In this document: positions 18,113 through 25,564 of the stretch, one piece after another
Layout: each line of letters begins with the position of its first letter
How positions within the stretch are numbered: position 1 is the stretch's first letter
Source: DASVEE01 sp036399695
Lineage (GTDB): Bacteria > Acidobacteriota > Thermoanaerobaculia > Gp7-AA8
NCBI GenBank assembly: GCA_036399695.1
Contig: DASWMP010000129.1
Location: forward strand, 1 to 56,154
Length of the DNA stretch: 56,154 nt
Direction: 5' to 3'
Position numbers and translations under genes: made by a program
Notes under the pieces: generated by a model
What the model was told of the DNA's origin: nothing
The model's database searches: none
What the model saw: the letters and a program-made list of their open reading frames with translations, nothing else

Positions 18113-19957
18113 ATGTGCGGAATCTCCGGAATCGCCTCTGCTGACGTCGATGCGCTCGTGCTCGAGCGGATGTCGGCGGCGTTGCAGCATCGCGGGCCTG
18201 ATTCGCATGGCGCGGCGATGCTGGCTCATGCCGGCTTCGCTCACGCGCGGCTGGCCATCATCGACCTCTCGCCCGGCGGGCATCAGCCGATGTCGGACCG
18301 GCAGGGGGAGATCCACGTCACGTACAACGGCGAGATCTACAACTTCGTCGAGCTGCGGGAAGAGCTGCGCGGGCGGGGCCACGAGTTCCGCAGCTCCAGC
18401 GACACCGAGGTGCTGATTGCGGCGTATCGGGAATGGGGGAGGGAGTGCCTCCGCCGCCTGAACGGCATGTTCGCGTTCGCGCTGTTCGACTCGCGCGACG
18501 GCACGCTGCTCCTGGCGCGCGACCGCGCCGGCGAGAAGCCGCTCTTCTGGTGGCACACGCCCGGGAAGCTCGTCTTCGGGTCGGAGCTGAAGGCGCTGGC
18601 CGTCGATCCGGCGTTCCCGCGCACGATCAGCCTCCCGGCCCTCGATTCGTTCCTCGCGTACGGCTACACCGTCGGCACGCAGTCGATCTTCGAAGGCGTC
18701 CGCAAGCTCGCTCCCGCGCACGCTCTCCTCTACGACACGCGGCGCGACACCGTCGATACGTGGGCCTACTGGGACCTGCCGGCTGCCGCTCCGGACGACG
18801 CCACGGACGACGAGCTCCTCGACGAACTGGAGCGCCTGCTCGCCGACTCCGTCCGCCGCCAGCTCGTCGCCGCCGACGTTCCGGTGGGCGTGCTGCTGAG
18901 CGGAGGCATCGATTCGAGCCTCATCACCGCGCTGGCCTCGCGCGCTTCGTCCAAGCCGGTGAAGACCTTCACGGTCAACTTCCCGGGCCACGGACGCTTC
19001 GACGAAGGGCCGCGCGCGCGCATCGTGGCGCGGCACTTCGGCACCGACCACACCGACCTCCTGGCCGAATCCGCGTCGCTCGACGTGCTGCCGCTGCTGG
19101 CGCGCCAGTTCGACGATCCGATCGCCGATCACGCCATGATCCCGACGTATCTCGTCTCCGCGATGATTCGCGAGCACGCCAAGGTGGCGCTCACCGGCGA
19201 CGGCGGCGACGAGCTGTTCGGCGGCTATCCGCACTACGCCATGCTGGCCCGGCAGGAGCGCGTGTCGCGCCTCCTCCCGCGCTTCGTGCGCCGCCGCATC
19301 GCGCATGCCGCGGACCGCTACCTGCCGGTCGGCGTGCGCGGGCGCAACCACATCACGGCGCTGGCGGGGGACGACGGCCACGGCATCGCTCACGTCAACC
19401 TCTACTTCGACGCCGCGACACGCGTCCGGCTCGTGCCGGCGCTCGCCGCGCGCCACGGCTCCTCGCCGGAACAGCTCCGTCTCGCCGCCGCCGGCAGCGG
19501 CACGCTGTTGCGCCGCGCCCAGCAGGCCGACTTCCGCACCACGCTGCCGGACGGCTACCTCGTGAAGGTCGACCGCGCCTCGATGCTCCGGTCGCTGGAG
19601 ACACGCGCGCCGTTCCTCGATCAGCGCATCATCGAGTTCGCCTTCGGACGCGTGCCCGACCGCCTGAAAGTGCGTGGCAGCGAGATGAAAGTGCTGCCGC
19701 GCCGGCTCGCGAAGAAGCTGCTGCCTCCCGAGCTGGACATGCGCGGCAAGCAGGGCTTCACGATGCCGCTGGCGGCTTGGTTCGAGCATGGCTGGGGAGC
19801 GATGATCGAGGAAGTGCTGCAGGATTCGCTCTTCGACCGCACGTTCGTCGCCGAGCTGCTCGAAGGGCAGCGCCGGGGACGCAACAACACCGGCCGGCTC
19901 TTCGCCCTGATGATCTTCGAGCTCTGGAGGCGCGAGTACCGCGCCACTCTTCCATGA
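18113..19957 (+). CDS. asnB: asparagine synthase-type glutamine amidotransferase (paralogue 3)
   Basis: A 614-residue two-domain amidotransferase. MCGISG sets the start and supplies the N-terminal Cys nucleophile. The glutaminase half has HRGPDSHG, YNGEIYNFVEL and DTEVLIAAY. The synthase half has the ATP loop SGGIDS at 263-268 and TGDGGDE at 361-367, where Thr replaces the Ser seen in the other paralogues. The end MRGKQGFTMPLAAWFEHGW matches the family. It follows a repeat-rich gap, so it may start a transcript of its own. It is coupled by a 4-base overlap to the glycosyltransferase behind it. Probably a glycan-modifying amidotransferase rather than housekeeping asparagine synthetase, by context. 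Confidence 0.93.
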   Translation: MCGISGIASADVDALVLERMSAALQHRGPDSHGAAMLAHAGFAHARLAIIDLSPGGHQPMSDRQGEIHVTYNGEIYNFVELREELRGRGHEFRSSSDTEVLIAAYREWGRECLRRLNGMFAFALFDSRDGTLLLARDRAGEKPLFWWHTPGKLVFGSELKALAVDPAFPRTISLPALDSFLAYGYTVGTQSIFEGVRKLAPAHALLYDTRRDTVDTWAYWDLPAAAPDDATDDELLDELERLLADSVRRQLVAADVPVGVLLSGGIDSSLITALASRASSKPVKTFTVNFPGHGRFDEGPRARIVARHFGTDHTDLLAESASLDVLPLLARQFDDPIADHAMIPTYLVSAMIREHAKVALTGDGGDELFGGYPHYAMLARQERVSRLLPRFVRRRIAHAADRYLPVGVRGRNHITALAGDDGHGIAHVNLYFDAATRVRLVPALAARHGSSPEQLRLAAAGSGTLLRRAQQADFRTTLPDGYLVKVDRASMLRSLETRAPFLDQRIIEFAFGRVPDRLKVRGSEMKVLPRRLAKKLLPPELDMRGKQGFTMPLAAWFEHGWGAMIEEVLQDSLFDRTFVAELLEGQRRGRNNTGRLFALMIFELWRREYRATLP

Positions 19958-21081
19958 CGATGATCCGCGTCGGCATCGACGCGTCGAACCTCCGCGCCGG
20001 CGGCGGCATCACGCACCTCGTCGAATTGCTTCGCCACGCCGAGCCGCGGCAGGCCGGCGTCGACCGCGTCACGGTCTGGGGGGCGCACGAGACGCTCGAC
20101 CGCCTCGCCGCGCGCGACTGGCTCACGCTCGCGCACGAGCCGGCGCTCGAAGGAAGCCTCACCTCCCGCGTGCGGTGGCAGCGCGGACGGCTGCGCGAGC
20201 TCGCGCGCGAGCACTGCGACGTCCTCTTCGTCCCCGGCGGGGGAGACGGCGGCGGCTTCCGTCCGTACGTGACGATGTTCCGCAACATGCTGCCGTTTCA
20301 GTGGCGGGAGCGGGCGCGCTATCACGTCTCGCCGATCGGCATCCGCCTCTGGCTGCTTCACTTTGCGCAGAAGCGCGCCTTCCGCCGCGCCGACGCCGTG
20401 ATCTTCCTCAACGAATTCGCCCGCCAGCGCGTCGGCCGCTACGTCGCCCGGAGTGCCGTCATCCCGCACGGCGTCAGCGACGACTTCCGCCTCCCGCCGC
20501 GCCCGCAGAAAAAGAAAGGCGTGCTGCGGCTCGTCTACACGTCGATCATCGACCTGTACAAGCATCAGTGGACGGTGGCCGAAGCGGCGATCGAGCTGCG
20601 GGAGGAAGGGGTGCCGCTCGAGCTGGCGCTGGTCGGTCCGTCGTACGGCCCGGCCCTGCGGAAGCTGGAGCGCGTGCTGCGCCGCGACAAGCACCACATC
20701 GTCCGCGTGCGCGGCGGCGTGGCCCATGCCGACCTGCCGGAGATCATCCAGGCCGCCGACGTCTTCGTCTTCGCCTCCACGTGCGAGAACATGCCGAACA
20801 TCCTCCTGGAAGCAATGGCCTCGGGTCTCCCGATCGCCTGCTCCTCACGCGAGCCGATGCCCCGCTTCCTCCAGGACGGCGGTGTCTACTTCGATCCCGA
20901 AAACAAAGACGACGTCAAACGCGCCCTCCGCGAGCTGCTCGACCCGAAGCGGCGCGGACAACTCGCGAAGCGCGCCTACGACCTGGCGCTCCAGTACTCC
21001 TGGGAGCGCTGCGCCAACGAGACCTTCACCTTCCTCGCCGAAGTCGCCCGGACGACGGGCAACGGACAACGGACAACGTAA
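19954..21081 (+). CDS. family 4 glycosyltransferase with repeat-derived C-terminus
   Basis: A 375-residue GT-B transferase. The N-terminus MTMIRVGIDASNLRAGGGITHL is typical of GT4. The donor domain contains LRLVYTSIIDLYKHQWTV, LALVGPSYGPALRKLE and TCENMPNILLEAMASGLPIACS. A second ATG at 19960 is possible, but the first overlaps the upstream stop by ATGA. The last nine residues (TTGNGQRTT) are encoded by an ACGGACA-type micro-repeat (21056-21079) that also occurs in several intergenic gaps. The natural C-terminus has therefore probably been changed by the repeat. The stop is four bases before the next asparagine synthase gene. Confidence 0.9.
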   Translation: MTMIRVGIDASNLRAGGGITHLVELLRHAEPRQAGVDRVTVWGAHETLDRLAARDWLTLAHEPALEGSLTSRVRWQRGRLRELAREHCDVLFVPGGGDGGGFRPYVTMFRNMLPFQWRERARYHVSPIGIRLWLLHFAQKRAFRRADAVIFLNEFARQRVGRYVARSAVIPHGVSDDFRLPPRPQKKKGVLRLVYTSIIDLYKHQWTVAEAAIELREEGVPLELALVGPSYGPALRKLERVLRRDKHHIVRVRGGVAHADLPEIIQAADVFVFASTCENMPNILLEAMASGLPIACSSREPMPRFLQDGGVYFDPENKDDVKRALRELLDPKRRGQLAKRAYDLALQYSWERCANETFTFLAEVARTTGNGQRTT

Positions 21082-21085
21082 CGAA

Positions 21086-22990
21086 ATGTGCGGTATCGCA
21101 GGACACGTCAACTGGGCCGATGACGCGCTGCTCGCGCGCATGACCTCCATCCAGTCGCATCGCGGGCCGGACGACAGCGGCACCTGGTCGGCCGAGTTCT
21201 CCGGCGGACGCGTCGGACTCGGTTCGCGCCGTCTGGCCATCCTCGACCTCTCGCCGGCGGGGCACATGCCCATGGCCACGCCGGACGGCAACATCGTCAT
21301 CGCGTACAACGGTGAGGTCTACAACTATCCGGAGCTGCGCCGCGAGCTCGAAGGGCGCGGCTACACCTTCCGTTCGAACAGCGACACCGAGGCCATCCTC
21401 TACCTGTACGAGCTGTACGGGACGGATTGCTTCCGCCGGCTGGACGGCATGTTCGGCCTGGCGATCTGGGACAAGCGTCACGAACGGCTCGTCCTTGCGC
21501 GCGACCACTTCGGCATTAAGCCGCTCTACTACACCACGCAACATGGCCGGCTCGCGTTCGCGTCCGAACTGAAGGCAATCCTCGAGCTGCCGGGCGTCGA
21601 GCGGAGCATGGATCCGTACGCGTTGTCGCAGTACCTCACGTTCCTCTGGGTGCCGGACCCTCTGACGATGCTGCGCGGCATCGTCAAGCTGCAGGCCGGA
21701 CACTTTGCGGTGTTCGAGCGGGGAGAGCTGCGCGTCGAGCGCTTCTGGGAGCCGGCGTATCCGGCTGCCGGTTTCTCCTATCCGGCGCGGAGCGAGCAGC
21801 AGCTCGCGGCCGAGCTGCGCGAGCGCTTCTTCGGCGTCGTCAAACGGCAGATGCTGAGCGACGTCCCGGTCGGTGCGTTCCTGAGCGCCGGCCTCGACTC
21901 GAGCAGCATCGTCGCGGCGATGGCGAAGGCCAGCCCCATTCCGGTGCGCACCTTCACGATCGCCTTCCCGCCGCACACGACGAAAGGGGAGGTCCACCTC
22001 GACGACACCGCCGTCGCCGAGCGGACGGCGAAGCATTTCGGCTGTGTCCACACGCAGATCGTCGTCGAGCCGGACGTCGTCGACCTCCTGCCGAAGCTCG
22101 TCTGGCACATGGACGAGCCGGTCGCCGACCCGGCCATCGTCATGGCGTACCTCGTCAACCGCGAGGCGCGCAAGGACGTGACGGTCCTGCTCTCCGGCAT
22201 CGGCGGCGACGAGGTCTTCGCCGGCTACCGCAAGTACCAGGCGCACTACCTCGCTGAACGCTACCGCCGCATCCCGCGGGTGCTGCGCGAATCGGTGATC
22301 CGGCCGGCGGTGACGGCGTTGCCTTCGATGCGCAACTCATCGCTGAAGGGCTACGTCCGCCTGGCGAAGAAGATGGTGCGCAGCGGTTCGCTCGAGCCGG
22401 TGGACCGCTTCCTGATGGACAGCGTCTACTTCACCGAGGAGATGCGCCGCGAGCTCGGCGTCACCGATCCCGCCGACCCCCGTCTCGCGCACCTCGGACA
22501 CTTCGCCCGCCTCCCCGACGCCGACTTTCTGCACCGCATGCTGTACGTCGACCTGCAGACCTTCATGGTCAGCCTGAACCTCACGTACAACGACAAGATG
22601 AGCATGGCGTCGTCGGTCGAGGTGCGCGTGCCGTTTCTTGACCGCGAGCTGATCGAGTGGACCGCGTGGAACGTCCCACCGTCCATGCTCATGCGCGGTG
22701 GCACGACCAAGCTCCTCCTTCGTGAAGCGATGCGCGGCATCCTCCCGGATGAAGTGCTGACCCAGAAGAAAGCGGGCTTCGGCGCCCCCGCCGATCACTG
22801 GCTGGCCAACGACCTGCGGGAGATGGTGGACGACCTGCTCGACGAGCGCACGATCCGCGCGCGCGGGCTCTTCAACCCGGCCGCCGTGCGGCGGCTCATC
22901 GAGGAGCAGCGGTCGGGGCGGAACGACTGGTCGCTGCAGCTCTGGCAGTTGCTGACGCTCGAGCTCTGGATGCGCGAGTACATGCCGTAG
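21086..22990 (+). CDS. asnB: asparagine synthase-type glutamine amidotransferase, variant motifs (paralogue 4)
   Basis: A 634-residue protein, the longest of the four paralogues and the most divergent. MCGIAG sets the start and nucleophilic Cys; the glutaminase motifs HRGPDDSG, YNGEVYNYPEL and DTEAILYLYEL are present. The ATP loop reads SAGLDS at 267-272 instead of SGGxDS, and the second loop reads SGIGGDE at 370-376 instead of SGDGGDE. Both are conservative but sit at the nucleotide site, so kinetics or substrate may differ. About residues 310-325 (PPHTTKGEVHLDD) is an insert the others lack. The gene starts four bases after the glycosyltransferase stop and is the last of the left cluster. 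Confidence 0.92.
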   Translation: MCGIAGHVNWADDALLARMTSIQSHRGPDDSGTWSAEFSGGRVGLGSRRLAILDLSPAGHMPMATPDGNIVIAYNGEVYNYPELRRELEGRGYTFRSNSDTEAILYLYELYGTDCFRRLDGMFGLAIWDKRHERLVLARDHFGIKPLYYTTQHGRLAFASELKAILELPGVERSMDPYALSQYLTFLWVPDPLTMLRGIVKLQAGHFAVFERGELRVERFWEPAYPAAGFSYPARSEQQLAAELRERFFGVVKRQMLSDVPVGAFLSAGLDSSSIVAAMAKASPIPVRTFTIAFPPHTTKGEVHLDDTAVAERTAKHFGCVHTQIVVEPDVVDLLPKLVWHMDEPVADPAIVMAYLVNREARKDVTVLLSGIGGDEVFAGYRKYQAHYLAERYRRIPRVLRESVIRPAVTALPSMRNSSLKGYVRLAKKMVRSGSLEPVDRFLMDSVYFTEEMRRELGVTDPADPRLAHLGHFARLPDADFLHRMLYVDLQTFMVSLNLTYNDKMSMASSVEVRVPFLDRELIEWTAWNVPPSMLMRGGTTKLLLREAMRGILPDEVLTQKKAGFGAPADHWLANDLREMVDDLLDERTIRARGLFNPAAVRRLIEEQRSGRNDWSLQLWQLLTLELWMREYMP

Positions 22991-23004
22991 GCTGTGCGCC
23001 CGAT

Positions 23005-23043
23005 CCAGGAGCGCGGTGGCCTCCTCCGCCACCGCACTCCTGG
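23005..23043. terminator. hairpin between convergent genes
   Basis: CCAGGAGCGCGGTGGC (23005-23020) pairs with GCCACCGCACTCCTGG (23028-23043), 15 of 16 positions, around a 7-base loop. No T-run follows on either strand, so classical intrinsic termination is not assured. Its place between the stops of two convergent genes (22990 and 23055) argues for a bidirectional terminator or mRNA 3'-end stabiliser. Confidence 0.65.
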
Positions 23044-23054
23044 GTCCCGTCACC

Positions 23055-25367
23055 CTACCGCGGCGCGAAGATCCTCCACGCCAGGTTGCCTTCGGTCGGC
23101 AGTGCGGCCGTCGAGCGGACCACGCCGCCCGAGACGACCCACATGTTGACGGCGCCGGTGGCGGTGTTGCGCCAGACGATGTCGGGCCAGCCGTCGCCGG
23201 TGTAGTCACTCACCGCACCCGCTTCCCACGAGGCCGGCACTGTGCCCAGCGGGGCGGTGCTGGCGATGTTGATGCCGGCCATGTACCAGAGCACCACCTG
23301 GTTCGTGTTCACGTTGCGCCAGGCGAAGTCGCTCCAGCCGTCGAGGTTGAAGTCGGCCGCGCCGACGGAGACCCAGTCGAGCGGCAGTGACGGGATCGGC
23401 TGCGTGCTCACCAGCGTCGAGCCGCTCATCAGCCAGAGCGCCATCTGCGTCGTGCCGCGGTGGCGCCAGAGCAGGTCGGTCGAGTTGATGCCGTCGTAAT
23501 GGAAGACCGACATCACCTCCCAGTCGAGGGAGACGGTCGGCAGCGGATAACTGGAGATCAGCGACGCGCCGTTCATGTTCCAGATGACGTTCGCGCCGGT
23601 GTTCATGTTGCGCCAGATCAGATCCTGGCGGCCGTCGCCGTTGTTCTCACCCGCGCCGACGAGGCGCCAGGCCACGTCGAGCCGCGGCGGCGTCAGTGTG
23701 CCCGTGACGGTCGTGCCGTTCATGAGCCAGATACGGTTGTCACCGGTCGACGTGTTGCGCCAGACGATGTCCGGACGGCTGTCGAAGTTGAAGTCGCCGC
23801 GCACGCGCGTCGTCGTCGCCGGCGGCGGCGCCGAGACCGTGACGGTGGCGGTCGTGCTGTTGACCGAGCCGCACGAATTCGTCACGCGGACCCAGTAGCT
23901 CGTCGACGTCTGCGGATTGACCGTGACGCTCGGCCCCGTCGCGCCGGCGATCGGTGAGGTCGTCGAGCCGCTCGAACCGATGTACCACTGATACGACAGT
24001 GGCGCCGTGCCGGTGGCCGTGACGCTCAGCGTCGTGGTCTGTCCGGCCGTGATCGTGCGCGAGGCCGGCTGCGCAGTGATCGCAGGCGCCGTGCACGCCG
24101 GCGGCGGGGGAGTGGTCGTGCCGCTGCCGTAGACGTGCGACAGCGCTTCGACGTCCCACGGCCCCGGCGTCGCGCCGAAGCGGCCGCTCACGACCGAGCG
24201 CATGATCGCGTCGTTCGACGCCGGGGTGCCCTGGTCGGAGTGGCGGAAGCCGAGCGTGTGCCCGACCTCGTGGGCCACCGCTTCATCGAAGACGGCGGCC
24301 GAGACCGAGAGCCCCGACTTCATCACGACGTCGCCTTCACTGATGCTGTAGAAGGTCTCGCCCTTGTAGGTGTGCTGCGCGTTCGCGTACCACTTCGAAT
24401 AGCCGATCGCCCCCGCCGGGACGTCAGTCGCGGAGTTGTAGACGATGGCGTTGACGCCGTCCTGCACGAATGCCGCGGAACGCGTGCCGCCATAGACGAG
24501 CCGGACGTTGGAGCTCGGATCGTTCGTCCAGCCGGCCAGCGCCCGCTGCGCCGTACCGACCGAGTCGTAACCCGGCTGCGAGCCGCTGACGTAGTACGTC
24601 ACGCTGCCGCCGGCATCGAAGACCGACCAGCGGAACGTGCCGAACGTATAGGCGCTCGGCGGGAAGTGGCTCGTGACCTGCGGGACGAAGCGTTCGCCGC
24701 GCTGCCGGTCGCTGCTGTCTCCGATGGGGATGCGGGAGGCGAGGTAACCGGTTTCGTCCTCGAGCTGCGCATCGAGCGGGCCGAGGTCGTACTCGAAGGA
24801 GCGGAAAGGATCGGCCTTCGACGGGATCCGTTTCACGATCCGGTCGACGTACGTGAGGAAGGCGTCTTCCATGCGGGGGAACTCGACGTGCTCCCTGAGA
24901 CCGTCGGCGTCCAGTCCGACGACGTCGCTGCCGACGGCGCGGATGAGGATGCGGTCGCCGTCGGCCATGCGCATCGACGTCATCTTGCCGAGGGACATGC
25001 CGTACGTCGTCCAGTAGTCGCCCTCGTGCTCGCTGAGGAAGACGAGCACGCGCTCGCCCGGCGCGTACGTGACGCCGCCGGAGACCGCCATCGCCTGCAT
25101 GCCGGCGATGCCGCCGAGGTCGCGCACTTCGACCGGTTGCGTATGGTCGAGCGCGCCTTTCATGACCCGCTCGGGCAGGATTTGCGTGAACGTGACGATG
25201 TCACCGTCGGAGAGACGCTCGGTGCGCTGCGACGACACCAGTCCCAGGAGGATGGCGTCGGAGTCTTTGATCATCTGCGCATCGGACGGCACCATGAAAA
25301 CCGCTGCGTGGAGCGAGGAGGTGACGAGCAGCAGAGCCAGGAAGGGGATCGAGAAGCGGGGTCTCAT
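23055..25367 (-). CDS. secreted metzincin-like metalloprotease with Ig-like domain and VCBS/FG-GAP-like repeats
   Basis: A 770-residue secreted protein. A Sec signal spans residues 1-21 (FLALLLVTSSLHA). The zinc site HEVGHTLGFRH at 366-376 fits HExxHxxGxxH of metzincins, with a plausible Met-turn at AIMRS (Met389). After a proline linker comes an Ig-like domain, about 425-515 (ITAQPASRTITAGQTTTLSV, YQWYIG, SYWVRVTNSCG). Then come five or so repeats of the form DxNxDxxxDxxWRNxxTGxxxxWxMNG to the end, resembling calcium-binding VCBS/FG-GAP blades. Activity probably needs zinc outside the cell. It is transcribed alone, opposite to its neighbours. The N-terminal 220 residues match nothing I recognise. 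Confidence 0.88.
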   Translation of the reverse strand: MRPRFSIPFLALLLVTSSLHAAVFMVPSDAQMIKDSDAILLGLVSSQRTERLSDGDIVTFTQILPERVMKGALDHTQPVEVRDLGGIAGMQAMAVSGGVTYAPGERVLVFLSEHEGDYWTTYGMSLGKMTSMRMADGDRILIRAVGSDVVGLDADGLREHVEFPRMEDAFLTYVDRIVKRIPSKADPFRSFEYDLGPLDAQLEDETGYLASRIPIGDSSDRQRGERFVPQVTSHFPPSAYTFGTFRWSVFDAGGSVTYYVSGSQPGYDSVGTAQRALAGWTNDPSSNVRLVYGGTRSAAFVQDGVNAIVYNSATDVPAGAIGYSKWYANAQHTYKGETFYSISEGDVVMKSGLSVSAAVFDEAVAHEVGHTLGFRHSDQGTPASNDAIMRSVVSGRFGATPGPWDVEALSHVYGSGTTTPPPPACTAPAITAQPASRTITAGQTTTLSVTATGTAPLSYQWYIGSSGSTTSPIAGATGPSVTVNPQTSTSYWVRVTNSCGSVNSTTATVTVSAPPPATTTRVRGDFNFDSRPDIVWRNTSTGDNRIWLMNGTTVTGTLTPPRLDVAWRLVGAGENNGDGRQDLIWRNMNTGANVIWNMNGASLISSYPLPTVSLDWEVMSVFHYDGINSTDLLWRHRGTTQMALWLMSGSTLVSTQPIPSLPLDWVSVGAADFNLDGWSDFAWRNVNTNQVVLWYMAGINIASTAPLGTVPASWEAGAVSDYTGDGWPDIVWRNTATGAVNMWVVSGGVVRSTAALPTEGNLAWRIFAPR

Positions 25368-25400
25368 GACCCCCGCCAGTGCAACTGAAATGCCGTTGTT

Positions 25401-25406
25401 ATTGTA
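25401..25406 (-). promoter_or_regulatory. candidate -10 box for the metalloprotease gene
   Basis: Read on the minus strand, 25406-25401 is TACAAT, 33 bases ahead of the ATG at 25367. A convincing -35 is not seen, because the upstream part consists of ACGGACA-type micro-repeats. Candidate only. Confidence 0.35.
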
Positions 25407-25556
25407 CGTTGTCCGTTTTCCGTTGCCGGTTGTCCGTAACGCACCGCCTGCCCAGCCCGGAAATCGGAAATCCGAAATCGAAACTGTTACGATGCGCCGC
25501 TTCCAGGCCCCGGGCCTCTGAGCCCCGAGCCCCGAGCCCCGATCCCCGATCCCTGT
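25403..25556. repeat. run of three micro-repeat families in a divergent intergenic gap
   Basis: Between the divergent genes ending at 25367 and starting at 25565 lie three blocks. The first is CGTTGTCCG/GGTTGTCCG (about 25407-25440, the complement of the ACGGACA family). The second is GGAAATCGGAAATCCGAAAT (about 25458-25485, the complement of the GATTTCC repeat near 36925). The third is GAGCCCCGAGCCCCGA (about 25518-25555). Nothing gene-like is seen. The third block ends just before the heparinase-like gene's start, so its leader consists of repeat. Confidence 0.8.
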
Positions 25557-25564
25557 CTCTCACC

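Noticed and set aside
17579..19789. Long minus-strand open frame opposite the third asparagine synthase
   Set aside because: Runs through a repeat element and a well supported plus-strand gene, with low-complexity composition.
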